Part shown: positions 5,201 to 6,664 of the stretch, piece after piece | How the letters are laid out: each line of letters begins with the position of its first letter | Numbering within the stretch: position 1 is the first letter of the stretch | Assembly (NCBI GenBank): GCA_949293915.1 | Contig: CASFFJ010000035.1 | Coordinates: 1-6,664 of the forward strand | Direction of reading: 5' to 3' | Length of the DNA stretch: 6,664 bases | DNA from: an uncultured Christensenella sp. | GTDB taxonomy: Bacteria; Bacillota; Clostridia; Christensenellales; UBA1242 | Program-made: the position numbers and the translations under genes | The notes under the pieces: model-generated | The model's input: only the letters and a program-made list of their open reading frames with translations | The model's database searches: none | Told to the model about the DNA's origin: nothing

Positions 5201-6664
5201 TGATAGACAATAACGATACTATATTTGAAACTACAGATATCATTAAACTTCTAGAAATTTTTAACATAAACCCTGATATCGCTAACGAAAAATATTCTAT
5301 CGAATTTGCATCAAATGATAATGGTATATTTACTATAGTAAACACCAGCACACCTACGCCTGACACAGAAGGTCAAGAGCGTTCACAAATACCAGAAAAA
5401 CCAACCAATCAATACGAATTCAAAGTTATTAGTATTGGCAATACAACTATGAAATTGACCGCGGGTCCAATCACTAGATATATAAAAATAATAATTGATA
5501 TTGACAATGATTTTGTTTTGACTGTTTCTGACAAAGAAATAGAAAACAATTCAATTACACTAAACGAATCTATTATAGATTATACTTATTACGAAAAGGC
5601 TGATTCTTATCTAGAAGGTACAAACTATTACAAAAATGAGAATGGACAATATGTAAATGTATCAATAACAACATTAGAAGAATTTGAAGAAAATAAAGAC
5701 AATCTTTATGTAAAAACTGTCATTCCGCTAACTAGTGATTTTATCACAGCAGAGATTGATGCTAATAGTATTTATAGTGGTACAGGTAGTGTCAAATTAA
5801 TATCAGATGATACAACTACTTATGTGCTTAAAGCTGATGATGAAAGCGAAACTTATGAAGAAAATTATCTATTAAAATTATCAATAAATGCAGGTTATTG
5901 GCAATTAGACAGAAATCCAAGTTATGCTTATACAACGTTTAATGTACCGATTAATATTGTCACAATAACTGGGCAAAAAATTGTCAATGTTACTTTTACT
6001 AATAGTGTGACTGTTGATGTGAATCCTAATTGGAGATCGGATGCGGTATATGTTGGTACAAGCGTTCTGTTGGCTGAACAATATTCTGAATCATATAATG
6101 GCACAAATACACCAATATTCTTATTAAAAAAGACAGAAAGTGTAGCATTTCAAATTGAAATTAAAAATACTGATGGTAGTACAACTGATATTGCAACAAT
6201 ATCACCAAATGATAATTCTCAATTTATACATACATTTGATAATCCGGGAACATATAGTTTGACCTTTAAATTAGACAATGCAGAAGTTACAACCAAAACA
6301 ATAAAAGTATCGCCAAACGCAGTATTAATTGATTATAGAGCTGAACTATATAGCGGTACTCAATATAATTTATTAGGCTATGATGCGAGTGCTAATAATG
6401 AAGGTTTGTTATATATTCTATCATATAAAATCCAAAATAATGATGAGACTAATTCAACAATCATATATGGTTTAAATAATATTCAATATGTTGATGAAGA
6501 TGGCAGTTATAATGTGAGTTATATGACAGAGATCACTAGTGATATATCAATTTCAGAAGATAGAACTTCTGCGTTTGAAACAACTGGTCTTAATACTACA
6601 CCTACAACCAAATGGATAGAAGAAGTTAATGGCTCTAGCGCATCAACATTAATTGTAAAATATG
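2227..6664 (+). CDS. Giant secreted or membrane-anchored surface protein with Ig/PKD-like modules (3' end outside window)
   Basis: The frame is open for 1479 codons with no stop and continues past the right edge, so at least about 165 kDa is encoded. I do not recognise a named family. The N-terminus has Lys2, Lys5 and Lys8, a hydrophobic stretch at 9-32, then KFKK. This is a signal peptide or signal anchor; AIA at 29-31 would suit signal peptidase, and there is no lipobox. The rest is acidic, rich in Asn, Asp, Ser, Thr and Tyr, and has alternating beta-strand patterns. Endings typical of bacterial Ig/PKD-like sandwiches recur: LKIYIDRKVSSIHL (179-192), AGVYEFIVAVF (282-292), SGTYKFATANVSFNVV (563-578) and PGTYSLTFKL to TIKVS (1340-1362). 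An acidic DTDKNPNDPD loop (243-252) could bind calcium. A Pro/Thr-rich linker spans about 1039-1060. Cysteines are few (83, 117, 502, 626, 657, 838). Adhesion or cell-surface scaffolding is a guess; no catalytic motif is visible. A wall anchor, if any, lies downstream. Confidence 0.85.
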   Translation, partial: MKASKIFKIIGIVVGSVIAFTGVVIGGMAIAGKFKKPIIYPERLEFVDSEQTIVFDGISNDSWYNFTLNGYADAEYAVNQKTCYLYFDNNIGAELITLYDKNKKLLTATNNRYLIECNEPVYYKLNTDYFKTNSELNAMSADERAEYYNRLDAHFNKTNYGQVSLVARDKKNQIKSNTLKIYIDRKVSSIHLDTDKVDNSIQELDITLGIGVDQTFKFTTVPEHSLQPISSLPAKDVEIYYLDTDKNPNDPDYVLIDDDSLSEYSFLSKNSENEYVFSSAEAGVYEFIVAVFSTYQAKNDYLNDTDNSNNSNFDRINEMTKQIINISVVNADISSVTMNVDIGFNVYSDNNYISLDGQSGVEGANDNDLNLIMKDEYDNPTIIRYNETIFGLTEDNFETKNVRFVNSKNEADFFIVNGVISNVDNAYILYQDQKQYKINLTQHTIQDNEGYEYIIVDSLALSNGNEQGEVSTYLSDSDVVVLKIDGTNQNNNYTLVRLLSGCYLDLYEVTTDDNSTSYSHADFNYSVSRPINSGSDKSWNIVIKEQPDASKTIKLGILVINNSGTYKFATANVSFNVVDLAYEFNATNYNLNIDYSLDSNNKYNRMFSEIKASDIVNISVGTYDACVFVTPVVEEGGHYDIDVLENVTYTVNENTYCLVGYFNGVDFVNNVRVRAGATNQDTKIYMLQLKNAYKKTAEDTIEKELYPQISFVYSLKNADDTTSEVILTYDSENNIFVAEQNGENVDFSFISIDSRTQIIIGENTYNFDRFEIKDETIQSISIQSIVNQSYLTADKAIDINVYYMLNNSIVESSFDTTDSTKITIDGSKYVVYENTTDCIAYFTSANSLMLQDILALGTTQYSINARLYDNNGNLYDANSSLLTNFIADNFNGIEANIEQNISAVNPGIKISFDVESFYRDDYYLTIVFSYNGVELESQPLYIKSTAPENIVISIPENSYSANLSNELSNLNEQLYIKVAVGYDGGYTYSYYLIDNNDTIFETTDIIKLLEIFNINPDIANEKYSIEFASNDNGIFTIVNTSTPTPDTEGQERSQIPEKPTNQYEFKVISIGNTTMKLTAGPITRYIKIIIDIDNDFVLTVSDKEIENNSITLNESIIDYTYYEKADSYLEGTNYYKNENGQYVNVSITTLEEFEENKDNLYVKTVIPLTSDFITAEIDANSIYSGTGSVKLISDDTTTYVLKADDESETYEENYLLKLSINAGYWQLDRNPSYAYTTFNVPINIVTITGQKIVNVTFTNSVTVDVNPNWRSDAVYVGTSVLLAEQYSESYNGTNTPIFLLKKTESVAFQIEIKNTDGSTTDIATISPNDNSQFIHTFDNPGTYSLTFKLDNAEVTTKTIKVSPNAVLIDYRAELYSGTQYNLLGYDASANNEGLLYILSYKIQNNDETNSTIIYGLNNIQYVDEDGSYNVSYMTEITSDISISEDRTSAFETTGLNTTPTTKWIEEVNGSSASTLIVKY
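2251..2322 (+). other. Region encoding the N-terminal export signal or membrane anchor
   Basis: Codons 9-32 form an uninterrupted hydrophobic run, from Ile9 to Gly32, with no charged residue. Lysines flank it on both sides (2, 5, 8 and 33, 35, 36). Its 24-residue length fits a transmembrane signal anchor as well as a cleaved signal peptide. The inward-positive start predicts that everything after it lies outside the membrane. Confidence 0.8.
4553..4581 (+). repeat. In-frame 15-bp tandem duplication within the surface-protein gene
   Basis: The 14 bases caatacaatctata occur at 4553-4566 and again at 4568-4581, a 15-base period. In the protein this gives IQSIS followed by IQSIV at about 777-786. 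Because the period is five codons, the frame is kept. It looks like a recent slippage event in an otherwise non-repetitive gene. Confidence 0.8.
5581..5715 (+). other. Aromatic-rich YY...GxYV...YV cassette inside the surface protein
   Basis: Residues 1119-1163 have a character unlike their surroundings: YTYYEKADSYLEGTNYY, then NGQYVNVSITTLEEFEENK, then NLYVKT. The pattern of paired tyrosines, G-x-Y-V, T-x-E-E-F-E and L-Y-V resembles short cassettes I recall in phage and gut-bacterial fibre or surface proteins. That resemblance is from memory and unverified. Elsewhere the protein shows ordinary Ig/PKD-like strand patterns, so this may be an inserted or exchangeable unit. Confidence 0.45.

Noticed and set aside
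1..6664. A recoded genetic code (TGA as tryptophan), considered because of the very low GC.
   Set aside because: All tryptophans in valS and the giant gene use TGG, and neither frame crosses a TGA, so the standard bacterial code fits.

Overview
This is a low-GC bacterial window with no sign of a recoded stop. Tryptophan is encoded by TGG throughout and no reading frame crosses a TGA. The RsmA sequence and the sigma-A type promoters and Shine-Dalgarno sites suggest a Bacillota-like (Clostridia/Bacilli, gut-type) organism. This placement is an inference, because no rRNA or taxonomic marker lies here. One housekeeping gene is atypical for that group: the valyl-tRNA synthetase has the motif set of the archaeal/rickettsial ValS branch (DDNGLPTE, MCCTFGD).

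Layout. Positions 1-822 (minus) hold the N-terminal 274 codons of valS, which runs off the left edge. Positions 823-1026 hold a ValS Shine-Dalgarno site, a good extended -10 promoter for valS and an A/T-only hairpin that may end the rsmA transcript. Positions 1027-1815 (minus) hold a complete rsmA (ksgA), the 16S rRNA adenine dimethyltransferase. Its promoter sits so close to the ATG that the mRNA is predicted to be leaderless. Positions 1816-2226 are a 411-base divergent intergenic region. It has a nearly pure A/T tract with a 21-bp tandem repeat and then a perfect-consensus sigma-A promoter (TTGACA-17-TATAAT) pointing right. Around that promoter's start site lie a 10-bp tandem repeat, and further down a small palindrome and a ribosome binding site. 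Positions 2227-6664 (plus) are one uninterrupted reading frame of at least 1479 codons, still open at the right edge. It encodes a secreted or membrane-anchored, acidic, Asn/Asp/Ser/Thr/Tyr-rich protein that looks like a chain of beta-sandwich (Ig/PKD-like) modules.

Two translation-related genes (valS, rsmA) lie on one strand, each with its own apparent promoter. Across a divergent A/T-rich spacer, a giant surface protein has the strongest-looking promoter of the window. Nothing seen links the surface protein functionally to the other two genes. No RNA gene, insertion sequence, CRISPR array or origin was found. The least ordinary items are the giant unidentified surface protein with its promoter architecture, the predicted leaderless rsmA, and the archaeal/rickettsial-type ValS with no T-box leader.
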